A stretch of 64,000 nt of DNA from JANJTY01 sp038257155. Lineage in GTDB: Bacteria > Pseudomonadota > Gammaproteobacteria > Xanthomonadales > Xanthomonadaceae. The stretch is taken from assembly GCA_038257155.1 (NCBI GenBank), contig JBBSJP010000010.1, positions 1 through 64,000 on the forward strand, written 5' to 3'. Position numbers and translations under genes: made by a program. Positions 54,816 to 63,452 of the stretch are shown piece after piece. Position 1 is the first letter of the stretch; every line of letters starts with the position of its first letter. The notes under the pieces are model-generated. The model had not been told where the DNA came from. It ran no database searches and saw nothing but the letters and a program-made list of their open reading frames with translations.

Positions 54816-55409
54816 TCAGACATCGACCAGTTCGAAACGGCTCTGCCCGCGGGTGCTGTCGCGCAGGGCCAGGGCCAGGGGCTGGGCATTGTCGCAGGGA
54901 ATGCGGATGCGCAGCACGATGCCATCGGCATTGAAGCTCTCTTCGAGCTTCTCGCCCTGGTACTGCACCAGCAGGGCATGCAGTGCTGCGGCGTGCTCGA
55001 AGCCCGCGCGCAGGCGGGCCTCAAGCATGTCGATGATGGGCTCACGCAGGGCCGTACGCAGGCATTCTGCAGCGGCCCCCCCGTAGGCCCGCACCAGTCC
55101 GCCGGCACCCAGCTTGATGCCGCCGAACCAGCGCGTCACTACCACCACGACGCCGTCCAGGCCCTGGCCCTCGATGGCGGCCAGGATCGGCCGGCCTGCG
55201 GTGCCGCCAGGTTCGCCGTCGTCGCTGAAGCGATATTGCTGACCGATGTGGTACGCCCAGCAATTATGCGTGGCGGTTGGATCGGCAACTTCGGCGACGA
55301 ATGCCAGGGCCTGCTCCGGGGTGGTGCAGGGTGCAGCCTGCGCCAAATGCCGGCTCTTCTTGACTTCGAGTTCGAAGCTGGCGCGCCCGGCCAGGGTCTG
55401 CCGACTCAT
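54816..55409 (-). CDS. yigZ: YigZ/IMPACT family protein
   Basis: A 197-aa member of the UPF0029/IMPACT family, whose bacterial members are linked to translation and proline peptide handling. It shows the N-terminal SFELEVKKSRHLAQAAPC, the family box SDDGEPGGTAGRPILAAIEG and TRWFGGIKLGAGGLVRAYGG. The start overlaps the previous stop (ATGA), so it is coupled to the anti-sigma-like gene. Confidence 0.92.
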   Translation of the reverse strand: MSRQTLAGRASFELEVKKSRHLAQAAPCTTPEQALAFVAEVADPTATHNCWAYHIGQQYRFSDDGEPGGTAGRPILAAIEGQGLDGVVVVVTRWFGGIKLGAGGLVRAYGGAAAECLRTALREPIIDMLEARLRAGFEHAAALHALLVQYQGEKLEESFNADGIVLRIRIPCDNAQPLALALRDSTRGQSRFELVDV

Positions 55410-56368
55410 TCCAGCAGGATCCGCAGATCATCCGGTAGCGGGTGGTCGGGATGTGCGCGACGCCAGGTGCGCAGCACATCGCGCGCCTGTCTTCTCTTGC
55501 CGGCAGCCAGCAGATCGCGCACCCGCGTGAACACGGCTTGCGTGTCCTCAGTGATCCCGCGATCGGTCGTGGCCTGGGTATCGATCTCGCTCTGGGTGTC
55601 CAGCGCTGCGGCGCTGCCGGCTGACTTGCTGGTTTGCAGTTCGAGGCTGGCGCCGCGCTCCCGCCGTGCTGGCTGCGGGGTATCGCTGGGGCGCGGTGGC
55701 GGCGCAGCTGGTTGCGCAGACTGCGGCATCGGGGCAGGGCTCTCTGCCGGGGGAGTTGGCGCTTCGCGTTTGATTGCCGGCAGCACACGCGAGGGCGCTG
55801 CGGGTCGAGGTTCTGGTGCCACGATCGACTTGGGAGCCGGGAAGGCTTCGGGGCGTGGCGTGACTGCGGCTGGCGGCGCGGATGGCGCGGGCGGTGCAGC
55901 GGGCGGTGGAGGGGCAGGCAGGCTCATCTCGGCGGCGGGCTCGGCTATCGGAATCGGCTCGGCCTTGATGCGCGTGCCCGACACTTCGATGCGATCCAGT
56001 CGAGCCGACTCGGCATCGTCCGGCTCATCCGCGGCCGCTGCCGGTTGCTGTTCCGGTTCGCTCCGTCCGGTGGTCTGGGGTACTTGCTCGGCCTCCTGGC
56101 TGGGCGGAGCAATGCGAGCTTCGTCGAGCGGCTCAAGGCCGCTGTGCTGCATTCGCAGCAAGGTGCCGAAGGCCAGCACCGCTGCTGCCGCCGTTCCCAG
56201 ACTCCAGATCCACGGCCGGCGCACCGGCGAGCGTCGTTGCACGGCAGTGCGCGCCGCAGCCAGGATGTCAGCGTCGATGCGCGCACCCGGCGCGACGATC
56301 GGCAGGCTGCGCAGGGCGCGCGCCAGTTCGGCTTCTTCAGGGTCCAGCGGAGTGATGCGATCACTCAT
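55406..56368 (-). CDS. Putative anti-sigma factor with Pro/Ala-rich periplasmic region
   Basis: A 320-aa single-pass membrane protein. An N-terminal cytoplasmic segment (EEAELARALRSLPIV) is followed by a span (WIWSLGTAAAAVLAFGTLL). About 180 residues dominated by Pro, Ala and Glu come next, then a C-terminal helical segment (RVRDLLAAGKRRQARDVLRT). Its ATG overlaps the stop of an ECF sigma gene. By position and topology it is probably the anti-sigma factor, though it lacks a clear zinc HxxxCxxC motif. Confidence 0.7.
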   Translation of the reverse strand: MSDRITPLDPEEAELARALRSLPIVAPGARIDADILAAARTAVQRRSPVRRPWIWSLGTAAAAVLAFGTLLRMQHSGLEPLDEARIAPPSQEAEQVPQTTGRSEPEQQPAAAADEPDDAESARLDRIEVSGTRIKAEPIPIAEPAAEMSLPAPPPPAAPPAPSAPPAAVTPRPEAFPAPKSIVAPEPRPAAPSRVLPAIKREAPTPPAESPAPMPQSAQPAAPPPRPSDTPQPARRERGASLELQTSKSAGSAAALDTQSEIDTQATTDRGITEDTQAVFTRVRDLLAAGKRRQARDVLRTWRRAHPDHPLPDDLRILLE

Positions 56369-56913
56369 GGAGCGAGCCTCGTTCGCAGCTTGTCCATCGC
56401 ATAGCGCAGCCGCGACTTGACCGTTTCGCGCCCGCTGCCGGTGATTTCGCCGATTTCCTCAAGGCTGAGTTCCTGCTCCAGACGCAGCAGGATTGCCACG
56501 CGCTGGTCTTCAGGCAGTTCAGCCAGGGCCATCTGCAGGCGACGACGCTGTTCGAAGTCGGACAGCGCCTGTTCCGGTCTGGCACCGTCGTCATGCGCCT
56601 CACGCAGCGCGATCTCGGCGACCTCACCGCCGCTCTCCGGTCGCTGGCGGCGGCTCTGGTCGATGATCAGGTTCAGCGTGATGCGGTACAGCCAGGTGGT
56701 GAACTTGGCCTCCACCCGATAGCGCTCGCGCGCAGAAACCAAGCGCATCCAGGCTTCCTGGAAGACTTCCTCGGCCTGCGCCCGCTGGCGCAGATTGCGC
56801 AGCACGAAACGAAACAGCGGCCCCTTGTGACGGGCATACAGCTGTTCGAACGCAGCGGCGTTGCCTTGGGCGTAGGCCTGCATCAGGGACTCGTCGGTAG
56901 GTTCCGCCGTCAT
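56365..56913 (-). CDS. ECF RNA polymerase sigma factor
   Basis: A 182-aa sigma-70 factor of the ECF class. Region 2 is FEQLYARHKGPLFRFVLRNL with AEEVFQEAWMRLV. Region 4 is LPEDQRVAILLRLEQELSLE with EIGEITGSGRETVKSRLRYA. I placed the start at 56913 (MTAEPTD); the open frame continues to 56958. It heads a coupled operon with the putative anti-sigma gene, yigZ and the ABC exporter, which suggests an envelope-stress regulon. Confidence 0.92.
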   Translation of the reverse strand: MTAEPTDESLMQAYAQGNAAAFEQLYARHKGPLFRFVLRNLRQRAQAEEVFQEAWMRLVSARERYRVEAKFTTWLYRITLNLIIDQSRRQRPESGGEVAEIALREAHDDGARPEQALSDFEQRRRLQMALAELPEDQRVAILLRLEQELSLEEIGEITGSGRETVKSRLRYAMDKLRTRLAP

Positions 56914-57160
56914 GGCGGGCAGGGTAGAGGAAAAGCCTGACGACAGGAAAGTCGTCATCGGGTTTGCAACGCAGCAGTGCGTGGGGTGGGGTTGAGAGTC
57001 AAGGCAAGGCTACCGTTCAGGTGGCCGTCCTGGGCCAATGCGGGACTTCTGCCTGTCCCGCGTGCGCCGGTATCGACTCTCTGCCCGGCGGGGCCCTCAA
57101 TACCCGAGAGGCTGCTAGAGTGCCGGCCTTCTCTCGTGTTCAGGGCGGAACCGTCTCTTG

Positions 57161-58093
57161 ATGACCAGCAACAACCCCTACCCAATCGGCACGCCAGGCA
57201 AGGCCTGGGGTGCCGAAGAGCGTGCCGCATGGCTTGCCCTGCAGACCCGCCAGCGCAGCTATGCGGCTGATGTGTTGAGCGCCATCAACCGGCTTCGCCC
57301 GCGTTTCGATGTGCGGCAGTACAGCCAGGTCGACTATCACGGCGAGACGTTTCCGCTGTTCGCGGTGCGCACTTCCGGATGGCGGGATGACCTGCCCTGT
57401 GCCCTGGTAACCGGCGGCGTGCATGGCTACGAGACCAGCGGCGTGCATGGCGCCTTGCAGTTCCTGGACCAACATGCCGAAGCCTATGCCGGGCGTATCA
57501 ATCTGCTTGTTGTGCCCTGCGTCAGTCCATGGGCCTACGAACGGGTGCACCGATGGAATGCGCTGGCAATCGATCCGAATCGATCCTTCCGCGAGGGCAG
57601 TCCGGCGCAGGAATCGGCTGCCTTGGTGCGTCTGCTAGCGCCGATGCGTGACCAAGTGCTGGTGCATGTCGACCTGCACGAAACCACGGACACGGATGAA
57701 TCGGAATTCCGCCCCGCCCTCGCTGCACGCGACGGAACCGTGCATGAGCCTGATGTGATTCCTGATGGCTTCTACGTCGTGGGCGACAGCGAGAACCCGC
57801 AGGCCGAATTCCAGCAGGCGATCATTGCTGCCGTGTCCGGAGTCACCCACATCGCCCCGGCCGACGCCAAGGGCGAGATCATCGGCTCAGCGGTAGTCGC
57901 CCCGGGTGTGATCCTCTATCCGTTCAAACAGCTCGGGCTGTGCGCGGGCATCACCAATGCCCGCTACACAACGACCACCGAGGTCTATCCGGATAGCCCC
58001 CGTGCGACGCCTGAGCAATGCAATGCGGCGCAGGCAGCGGCAGTGTGTGCGGCGCTGGACTTTGCGCTGGGTGAGACTGGCGCCGCGGGCTGA
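57161..58093 (+). CDS. M14/succinylglutamate desuccinylase-like zinc hydrolase
   Basis: A 310-aa member of the zinc carboxypeptidase/aspartoacylase superfamily. The zinc ligands are in TGGVHGYETSGV (His and Glu) and VHVDLHETTDTD (His). NPNRSFREG matches the DPNR-type substrate-binding arginine. It may cleave an acyl-amino acid or a C-terminal residue; no signal peptide is seen. The frame begins with TTG at 57158 directly before ATG at 57161, which I prefer. It is divergent from the sigma factor operon and convergent with the DsbA-like gene. Confidence 0.85.
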   Translation: MTSNNPYPIGTPGKAWGAEERAAWLALQTRQRSYAADVLSAINRLRPRFDVRQYSQVDYHGETFPLFAVRTSGWRDDLPCALVTGGVHGYETSGVHGALQFLDQHAEAYAGRINLLVVPCVSPWAYERVHRWNALAIDPNRSFREGSPAQESAALVRLLAPMRDQVLVHVDLHETTDTDESEFRPALAARDGTVHEPDVIPDGFYVVGDSENPQAEFQQAIIAAVSGVTHIAPADAKGEIIGSAVVAPGVILYPFKQLGLCAGITNARYTTTTEVYPDSPRATPEQCNAAQAAAVCAALDFALGETGAAG

Positions 58094-58160
58094 CTGGACC
58101 AGCGAGTTCTGGCGCAGGAAGCATCGCCCCGATGTATCCCGGCCTGGCAGCAAACGCAAA

Positions 58161-58805
58161 CTAATTGGCCCGTGCGGCGCGCTCTTTGCCGATCAGGAAG
58201 TCGACCACCTCGAGCATGCGCTGGTGTGGCACGCCATTGCCTGCCTCAACCCGGTACTTGCCGGCGACGATGAGGGTGGGCGTCACGCCCACGCCATAGC
58301 GTGGCACCTGCTGCTTGGAGCGCGCCAGCTTGGTCTTGACGGCAAAACTGTTGCTGGCTGCCTCGAACTGCCCGGCGCTGACCCCGTGCGTCTCGTAGAA
58401 GGCGGGAAGATCCTTGCCGGAGAGAACCTTGCGTTCGACATGCACGGCGTTGAACAGCGCATCGTGCGTCTTGGCGAGTACATTGAGCGACTCTGCTGCA
58501 TAGTAGGCGCGCGCGAAGTCATCCCAGACGCCACCGAACTGCGCCGGAACGTAGCCGAACGAGACATCGGCCGGCAGTTTCCCGCTCCAGTCGTTCACCA
58601 GGGGCTGAAACGCCGCGCAGGCGCCGCAGCTGTAGCCAAAAATCTCAACAACCTCGATCTTGTCTTGAGTGACCGTGCTCTGGGCGATATCGATGACGTG
58701 GTAATCAACGCCAGCTTGAAACGCATCGCCGGTTGGTGACTGGGCAATACAGGGGGCAGAAAAAAGGCCGGTGAAAGCGAACAGGACAAGCAGCTTCTTG
58801 ATCAT
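58161..58805 (-). CDS. DsbA-like thiol:disulfide interchange protein
   Basis: A 214-aa periplasmic thioredoxin-fold protein with signal peptide MIKKLLVLFAFTGLFSAPCI. The active site is CGAC in IFGYSCGACAAF and the cis-proline is in GVGVTPTLIV. The size and DsbA-type helical insert fit a dithiol oxidase; CGAC rather than CPHC suggests a different redox potential. No dsbB is nearby. Confidence 0.92.
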   Translation of the reverse strand: MIKKLLVLFAFTGLFSAPCIAQSPTGDAFQAGVDYHVIDIAQSTVTQDKIEVVEIFGYSCGACAAFQPLVNDWSGKLPADVSFGYVPAQFGGVWDDFARAYYAAESLNVLAKTHDALFNAVHVERKVLSGKDLPAFYETHGVSAGQFEAASNSFAVKTKLARSKQQVPRYGVGVTPTLIVAGKYRVEAGNGVPHQRMLEVVDFLIGKERAARAN

Positions 58806-59287
58806 GGGTGATATCGCCTGGGATCTGGTGGGACAGGGCGCCGGAAGACGTTTTCGCGGCCATGCACGCTAACACTCTGCGCGGCGCAGGGCATCAGCAA
58901 GGATCGGTCTGGCCAGGGACGCCGGTGTCGCCTGCATGGGCCATTGGCAAGCGAAGCGCATTCCTCCGGGTGAGACCGGAGAAGAATCGCTTTGGTCGCA
59001 GCAACTGCCGCTGAACGCGAATGGGCTTGGTTCCACTGGGCTTGGGTTGCTTGCCCCACGCCAAGCAGTTCAGTTGCGCTGAGAAGTCCTCCCGCCGAGC
59101 GTCCCAATCCGGCTTGATCAGCAGGTGCGAAGCCGTCTGCACGACCCAGTGATCCATTCGGCCGCCATTTTACGAGTTGTAGCCATAGGGAGACCCTGCG
59201 CCGCAGCTACCTGGCTTGCGTCAGGGTTCGCCCCACAGCCGGCCCTGCCGTGCTGCCCATCACAGTCATTGACCCGGGGAAGGGCAA
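58806..59287. other. Intergenic region without a convincing gene
   Basis: 482 bp. An 87-codon minus-strand frame at 58894-59157 has a mixed, protein-like composition (start MDHWVVQTASHLLI) but no ribosome binding site and no family resemblance. It could be a decayed gene. No hairpin repeat is seen. Confidence 0.4.
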
Positions 59288-59638
59288 ATGAACCTAGGAG
59301 AGCGAGTGAAAACCCCGATGCCCGATACGGCAGGCACTGTCATTACCGAGCACAGCGTGCTCTACGCCGACTTCGGATTTGAGCAACTCAGCGAGGCCAT
59401 CATGGGCGAAGAAGCCTGGGGTCTGGTGTTCAGCGGCAGCAATATCCTCATGCTGGAGGACCAGCAGCAGAATCTTGCCAGTTTCGAGGAGTACTCCGGA
59501 CCTGGGCAACCGCCCGACTGCAAACTGTTGCCGGACTCCTCCCTGCCGCCGCGCGGCTACAAGGCCGGGTGGCGAGGCACGATGCTGGTTCGCGGCCGCG
59601 TGAGGCATGTCGTTCTCTATCGCAAGGCAGCGCCCTGA
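59288..59638 (+). CDS. Hypothetical 116-aa protein
   Basis: A soluble protein with no cysteine-rich or membrane segment apart from a single Cys in PPDCKLLPD. Notable parts are AWGLVFSGSNILMLEDQQQN and GWRGTMLVRGRVRHVVLYRK, which look like a beta-sheet domain. GGGGAAGGG precedes the ATG at 59288. I do not recognise a family. It stands alone, 191 bp before the YCII-domain gene. Confidence 0.65.
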   Translation: MNLGERVKTPMPDTAGTVITEHSVLYADFGFEQLSEAIMGEEAWGLVFSGSNILMLEDQQQNLASFEEYSGPGQPPDCKLLPDSSLPPRGYKAGWRGTMLVRGRVRHVVLYRKAAP

Positions 59639-59829
59639 ACTCCTGCCACGATGCTCGCGTGGCGCGATCGGGTGCAGTCCGGTCCAGCCAAACTGCCAAG
59701 CGCATCGTGAAGAGGTCAATGCGGAGTGGTGTCCTGTCTGGTCGACGAACCGAGCTTTGGGTGCACAATTGGCAAGAGGTTTTGAATTTTGTTCTGTCTG
59801 CCATGCATCTCATCCAGCGGAGCGGTTCC

Positions 59830-60432
59830 ATGAAATTCAAGGATTGTTCAAATCATCCGACACACGTCTCCTGCGACGTACAGCAGGCCTTCTCCGGGCG
59901 CGACAATCAACACCACCGAGTGACGCACTCGGGGGAAGGCCGGCGCAAGGCACGCATCGGTGCATCCTTGTTCGGTGTGCTGGCCCTGTTCCTGGCCAGT
60001 CTCGGAAGCCAATCCCTGCGGGCAGAGCAGGTTTCGCAGGCCACAGGGTTCGACCGCGCGTTGGCCGAGCGCCTGGGGGCAGACGAACGCGGCATGCGAA
60101 GCTTCGTTCTTGTGATCCTCAAGAGCGGTCCGACGCGGGTGCCGGACGGGGAGCAGCGCAAGGCGATGTTCGCCGGGCACTTCGCCAACATGGAGCGGCT
60201 CTCTGGCGAAGGCAAACTGGCCCTTGCCGGGCCGTTTGCTGCAGACCCTGATGGCTGGCGCGGACTGTTCGTGTTGGCAGTGGACGATCTGGACGAAGCC
60301 AGACGTCTGACCGAGACTGACCCTGTGATCGTCAACGGAGAAATGGTGGCCGAATACCATCGCTGGTACGGCTCAGCGGCCACCATGATGATTCCCGAGA
60401 TACATGCCAAGCTCACGCCACCGCAGCCCTGA
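59830..60432 (+). CDS. Secreted YCII-related domain protein
   Basis: A 200-aa protein. After a basic segment comes a hydrophobic stretch (IGASLFGVLALFLASLGSQS) with a likely signal cleavage near LRAEQ. It is followed by a YCII dimeric alpha-beta barrel: MRSFVLVILKSGPTR, HFANMERLSGEGKLALAGPF and VNGEMVAEYHRWYG. YCII domains often hold an active-site His/Asp pair; the His in GHFANM is in the right place. The function is unknown. The start could also be the ATG at 59803; the frame extends to 59569. Confidence 0.75.
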   Translation: MKFKDCSNHPTHVSCDVQQAFSGRDNQHHRVTHSGEGRRKARIGASLFGVLALFLASLGSQSLRAEQVSQATGFDRALAERLGADERGMRSFVLVILKSGPTRVPDGEQRKAMFAGHFANMERLSGEGKLALAGPFAADPDGWRGLFVLAVDDLDEARRLTETDPVIVNGEMVAEYHRWYGSAATMMIPEIHAKLTPPQP

Positions 60433-60813
60433 AGAAACCCGCTACTTCGCGCTCCGTCCAACTCAGGGCGTACAGCTTTCCACTTGGCGAATTCGGAGTG
60501 GGGATCGCCCACCCTGACCGGCTTTCCTCCGCGCTTCTCTGAAGTGCGAGCGGGACGGGCGCTGCCATGGGCGCCTCATCCATTTCTGCACTGAACGCCG
60601 GCGTGTTCACCGGCAAGTTCATCCTGCGGAATTTGCGGGTTGTTGGTTGCTCGCTACCGTGCCGCGCGCCGCTGCAGCAGGGGAGCGGGTGTGTCGAACG
60701 AGCACGTCAAACTGCAGTGCGTGGCACTGCAAGTCCCAGCTATCCACTGGTCTGGCGGACTTCCCCCGCGCGGCCCTGATTCGGGCCGCGCGGATGGACG
60801 CTCCTCAAACCGC
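60433..60813. other. Intergenic region between convergent genes
   Basis: 381 bp. A minus-strand frame at 60413-60622 and several plus frames are short and overlapping, and I see no family resemblance. The only clear structure is the hairpin at 60766-60793. Confidence 0.5.
60766..60793 (-). terminator. GC-rich hairpin after the amine-oxidase-like gene
   Basis: CCGCGCGGCCC and GGGCCGCGCGG form a perfect 11-bp stem around a 6-nt loop, 21 bp beyond the stop codon of the minus-strand gene ending at 60814. No T-run is present. It may terminate transcripts from either convergent gene. Confidence 0.55.
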
Positions 60814-62832
60814 CTACGGCTCGAAGTCGTCGGCGAATATTAGAGTTGGCAGCGGTGGTGGTGTCGAGCTGACGGTGGTGTTTACTGCCGTCATGTTGTT
60901 GCCTGCTTGAGGATCGGTCCACTCGCCTGACTGGACGTTCATGGTGGTCTGCACGGTGCCGCTCAATGCCTCCGACGAGACGCTCAAGGGAATCGAGAAA
61001 GTCGACTGGCTGCCTGCCTCGATGCTGCCGCCCACAAGGTCACAGGAAAGCATGCCCTGCGAAACCTCCTCGCAGGACCAGGAACTGCCGCCCTGCAGAC
61101 CAACGCCCGGGGTGAACTCGAATGGCAGGCTGACCGAAACCTCGGCCTGGGAAACAGCCCGCGGGCCCACATTGGCCACGGTGACCTGCAGCAGCAGCGA
61201 AGCGCCGGCCGAGACCGGATCAGGATCATCGACCGCGGAAATCGACAGGTCGGCTTCCTCTGCCAGCACGACCACCGTGGTGGTAGCAGTTGCCACGTTG
61301 TTGCCTGAATTCGGGTCGAGCCACTCGCTGGACGAGACCGTGACGACGGTGTCGTAATCCGCCGCAGTGGCTGCAGGGTCTACTTCGAGATTCACTGTGA
61401 AACCGCTATGGAATGTTGCCCCAATGGTGCCAGTGCCAAAGGTGCAGGTGATCAGGACGGCGCTGGTTTCCACGCAGGTCCAGTTGACTGAAATCGGCTG
61501 CTCAGCCGCCAACCCGAGGTTGACGGGAAGGTCGAGGGTCACCGTCGCTTCACTGACGTCCTGCGGGCCGATGTTAGCTATGTCTACGTTGATCTGGACA
61601 ATGTCGCCCGGCGATGCCTGCGACGGGTTCGATTCGGCGGCTACGGCAAGATCGGCTTCTTCTGGCAGGCCCTGGCCCCAGTCTCCGAACGGCACCAATT
61701 GTGGGCCGGCGTTCTTGCAGACCATGGAGTCCTGCGCGATGCAGGGATTTCCAACGCCGCCGCAACCGGGCGGCCAACTGTTGGACGTCGTGTCGCGAAC
61801 GGCAACGCGGTACCACAACACGACATCCTGCTGGTCGATGCTGGCGCCGTTGACCAGGGCGTTCTGGTTCATTCCGCAGTCAAACAAGTCGTAGCTCGGG
61901 TTATCGCCGTACTCGCTGGCGACATAGCGCGTGGCCATGAAATCCACCGTGTGGAAGCCACGGTTGGATTCGTTGGTGCCTACCACATAGTCGTTGGCAC
62001 CCGGCACCAGTTGGAACCCGCGCCCGGTGGCCGGGTTGCGAACTGCCCAGGTCTTGCTGCCCGGCGCGCCGCGCAGATCGTGGAACTCCACGGTCTGGTC
62101 GACACCATTTGCCGAGACGACGTGGCTGTTCTGGCCGTCGATGCCAAAGTCGAAGCGCCAGTAATTGTGGTGCCAGTGGGTGACGTTGTTGAAGGTGCCA
62201 TTGTTGTTGCCGAAGCCAAAGATCGGCTCGATCACGCCATTGGCGCCAAAGCTGATGCGCGAGTCGTACATGTACCAGTCGGCGCGGTACTGGCTTGTCA
62301 GCCTGACCTGATCGCCGAGATCTTCGATAACCACGCCGCTGTTCGCGGTGCAGCTGTAGCCGCTGCCGGTGGGCTGCTGGAACGGGCAGGTGCCGAAGGA
62401 ATTGGTCGGATGCTGGGATACCGAGCAGGCAGTGGTCGCAAGGCGGCCAAGGTCGGGCGGAACCGCCATCTGGTTGTGCGTGCTGGTGTGCGCCAGGATG
62501 GGCGTCGGGTCGTCCTTCCAGTCGCGGTAGCAGTCACCGCCGGAGCCGCCGTTGTATTCGGCGAACAACATCGGAGCGTGAATGCGCCGCGCTACCGGAA
62601 TGCCCTGGTAGTGGATGGCGCGAAGTTCCAGGCCCGATCCGCGAGGACCGACACTGGAATTTGGTGGAATCCAGCAAAGTTCCCAGATCGGATCCACGCT
62701 CGGCCAGGACAGCAGGGTGCCGCCTTCAACCGAACAGTCAGGAGAAACGGCATGCGCGGCAGGGGATAGAGCCGCCGCGAAGACAGCTCCCAGCAAGGCG
62801 AGGGCGCTGGCAGATCGGAAGACGGTTGTCAC
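60814..62832 (-). CDS. Secreted copper-amine-oxidase-like protein with two DUF11 domains and DFE tag
   Basis: A 672-aa protein with signal peptide (ASALALLGAVFAAALSPAAHA). Residues about 30-380 resemble the catalytic domain of copper amine oxidases: YMYDSRISFGANGVIEPIFG and then THWHHNYWRFDFGIDG near 219, where the paired His would be copper ligands. I could not find the NY-(D/E) cofactor tyrosine site, so activity is uncertain. Two DUF11-like domains follow (PGDIVQINVDIANIGPQDV; AGASLLLQVTVANVGPRAV). The C-terminus is PTLIFADDFEP, close to the DGFE tag of other secreted proteins. The GTG start overlaps the lipoprotein gene stop by 4 bp. Confidence 0.75.
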   Translation of the reverse strand: MTTVFRSASALALLGAVFAAALSPAAHAVSPDCSVEGGTLLSWPSVDPIWELCWIPPNSSVGPRGSGLELRAIHYQGIPVARRIHAPMLFAEYNGGSGGDCYRDWKDDPTPILAHTSTHNQMAVPPDLGRLATTACSVSQHPTNSFGTCPFQQPTGSGYSCTANSGVVIEDLGDQVRLTSQYRADWYMYDSRISFGANGVIEPIFGFGNNNGTFNNVTHWHHNYWRFDFGIDGQNSHVVSANGVDQTVEFHDLRGAPGSKTWAVRNPATGRGFQLVPGANDYVVGTNESNRGFHTVDFMATRYVASEYGDNPSYDLFDCGMNQNALVNGASIDQQDVVLWYRVAVRDTTSNSWPPGCGGVGNPCIAQDSMVCKNAGPQLVPFGDWGQGLPEEADLAVAAESNPSQASPGDIVQINVDIANIGPQDVSEATVTLDLPVNLGLAAEQPISVNWTCVETSAVLITCTFGTGTIGATFHSGFTVNLEVDPAATAADYDTVVTVSSSEWLDPNSGNNVATATTTVVVLAEEADLSISAVDDPDPVSAGASLLLQVTVANVGPRAVSQAEVSVSLPFEFTPGVGLQGGSSWSCEEVSQGMLSCDLVGGSIEAGSQSTFSIPLSVSSEALSGTVQTTMNVQSGEWTDPQAGNNMTAVNTTVSSTPPPLPTLIFADDFEP

Positions 62833-63452
62833 GGGTGGGACTCCTTGCCGGCAGCAAGGGCCGGGCTAGTTTCATCGAGGTGGGGATAGACAACCAGATC
62901 GCGGACCAGATCGACCACGGCATTGATGTGCGGAACTGAACCATCGCCCTTGCTGACAATGTAACGCAGGCAACGCGATCCTTTGCTGCAAGACGCGTCC
63001 TCTGGCTTGCGGAACACGAAACCACCGGCGTGTACCAGCAGATCGGGTTCATCCATCAGGGGGCCAAGCGTCGGATGCGTCCGGACCAGTTCGTTGAGAC
63101 GCGCTTCCTCGGCCGGATTGGCACGCAGCGATTCGACCAGCAATTCCTCGCTGATCAGTTCGCCTTCCGGGGTGAAGATGCGTCGTACCGTGCTGGCACG
63201 GTCGTAGTCGAAGCCGTACTCAACCACCTGCTGCACGTTCTTGCCATCAATGCGAACGACATCGCTGTAGCGGCGTGCGAACTGGAACCCCTGCATGCGG
63301 CCTGCAGGGTTTGCAGCACTTGGCTGGATTTCACCGGCGACGGGCTCGCTGGCAGCGGACCGGGTGGGCGAGTGCACGCAGCCCGAGGCCAGTGCAGCGC
63401 CTAGCAATGCAAGCAGCGCGCAACGCATGGTTGAAGGGTGGGACCGCATCAT
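62829..63452 (-). CDS. Putative lipoprotein in the amine-oxidase-like operon
   Basis: A 207-aa protein with lipoprotein signal CALLALLGAALASGC, so the lipid-bearing residue is the Cys of LASGC. The mature part has mixed alpha/beta character with EELLVESLRANPAEEARLNE and a Cys pair in DASCSKGSRCLRY. No family is recognised. The ATG at 63452 overlaps the upstream stop (ATGA) and its own stop overlaps the amine-oxidase-like gene (GTGA). All three genes should be made together in the envelope. Confidence 0.75.
   Translation of the reverse strand: MMRSHPSTMRCALLALLGAALASGCVHSPTRSAASEPVAGEIQPSAANPAGRMQGFQFARRYSDVVRIDGKNVQQVVEYGFDYDRASTVRRIFTPEGELISEELLVESLRANPAEEARLNELVRTHPTLGPLMDEPDLLVHAGGFVFRKPEDASCSKGSRCLRYIVSKGDGSVPHINAVVDLVRDLVVYPHLDETSPALAAGKESHP

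Noticed and set aside
52913..54934. 673-codon plus-strand open frame opposite the ABC exporter
   Set aside because: It is the antisense shadow of a complete, motif-bearing ABC transporter gene. Long antisense frames are common at this GC content. Its Arg/Gln/His-rich translation has no recognisable domain.
54747..56420. 557-codon plus-strand frame opposite yigZ and the anti-sigma-like gene
   Set aside because: Low-complexity Gly/Ala/Ser-rich translation produced by the Pro/Ala-rich gene on the other strand; no ribosome binding site.
58894..59157. 87-codon minus-strand frame upstream of dsbA
   Set aside because: Protein-like composition but no start signal or family; possibly a remnant.
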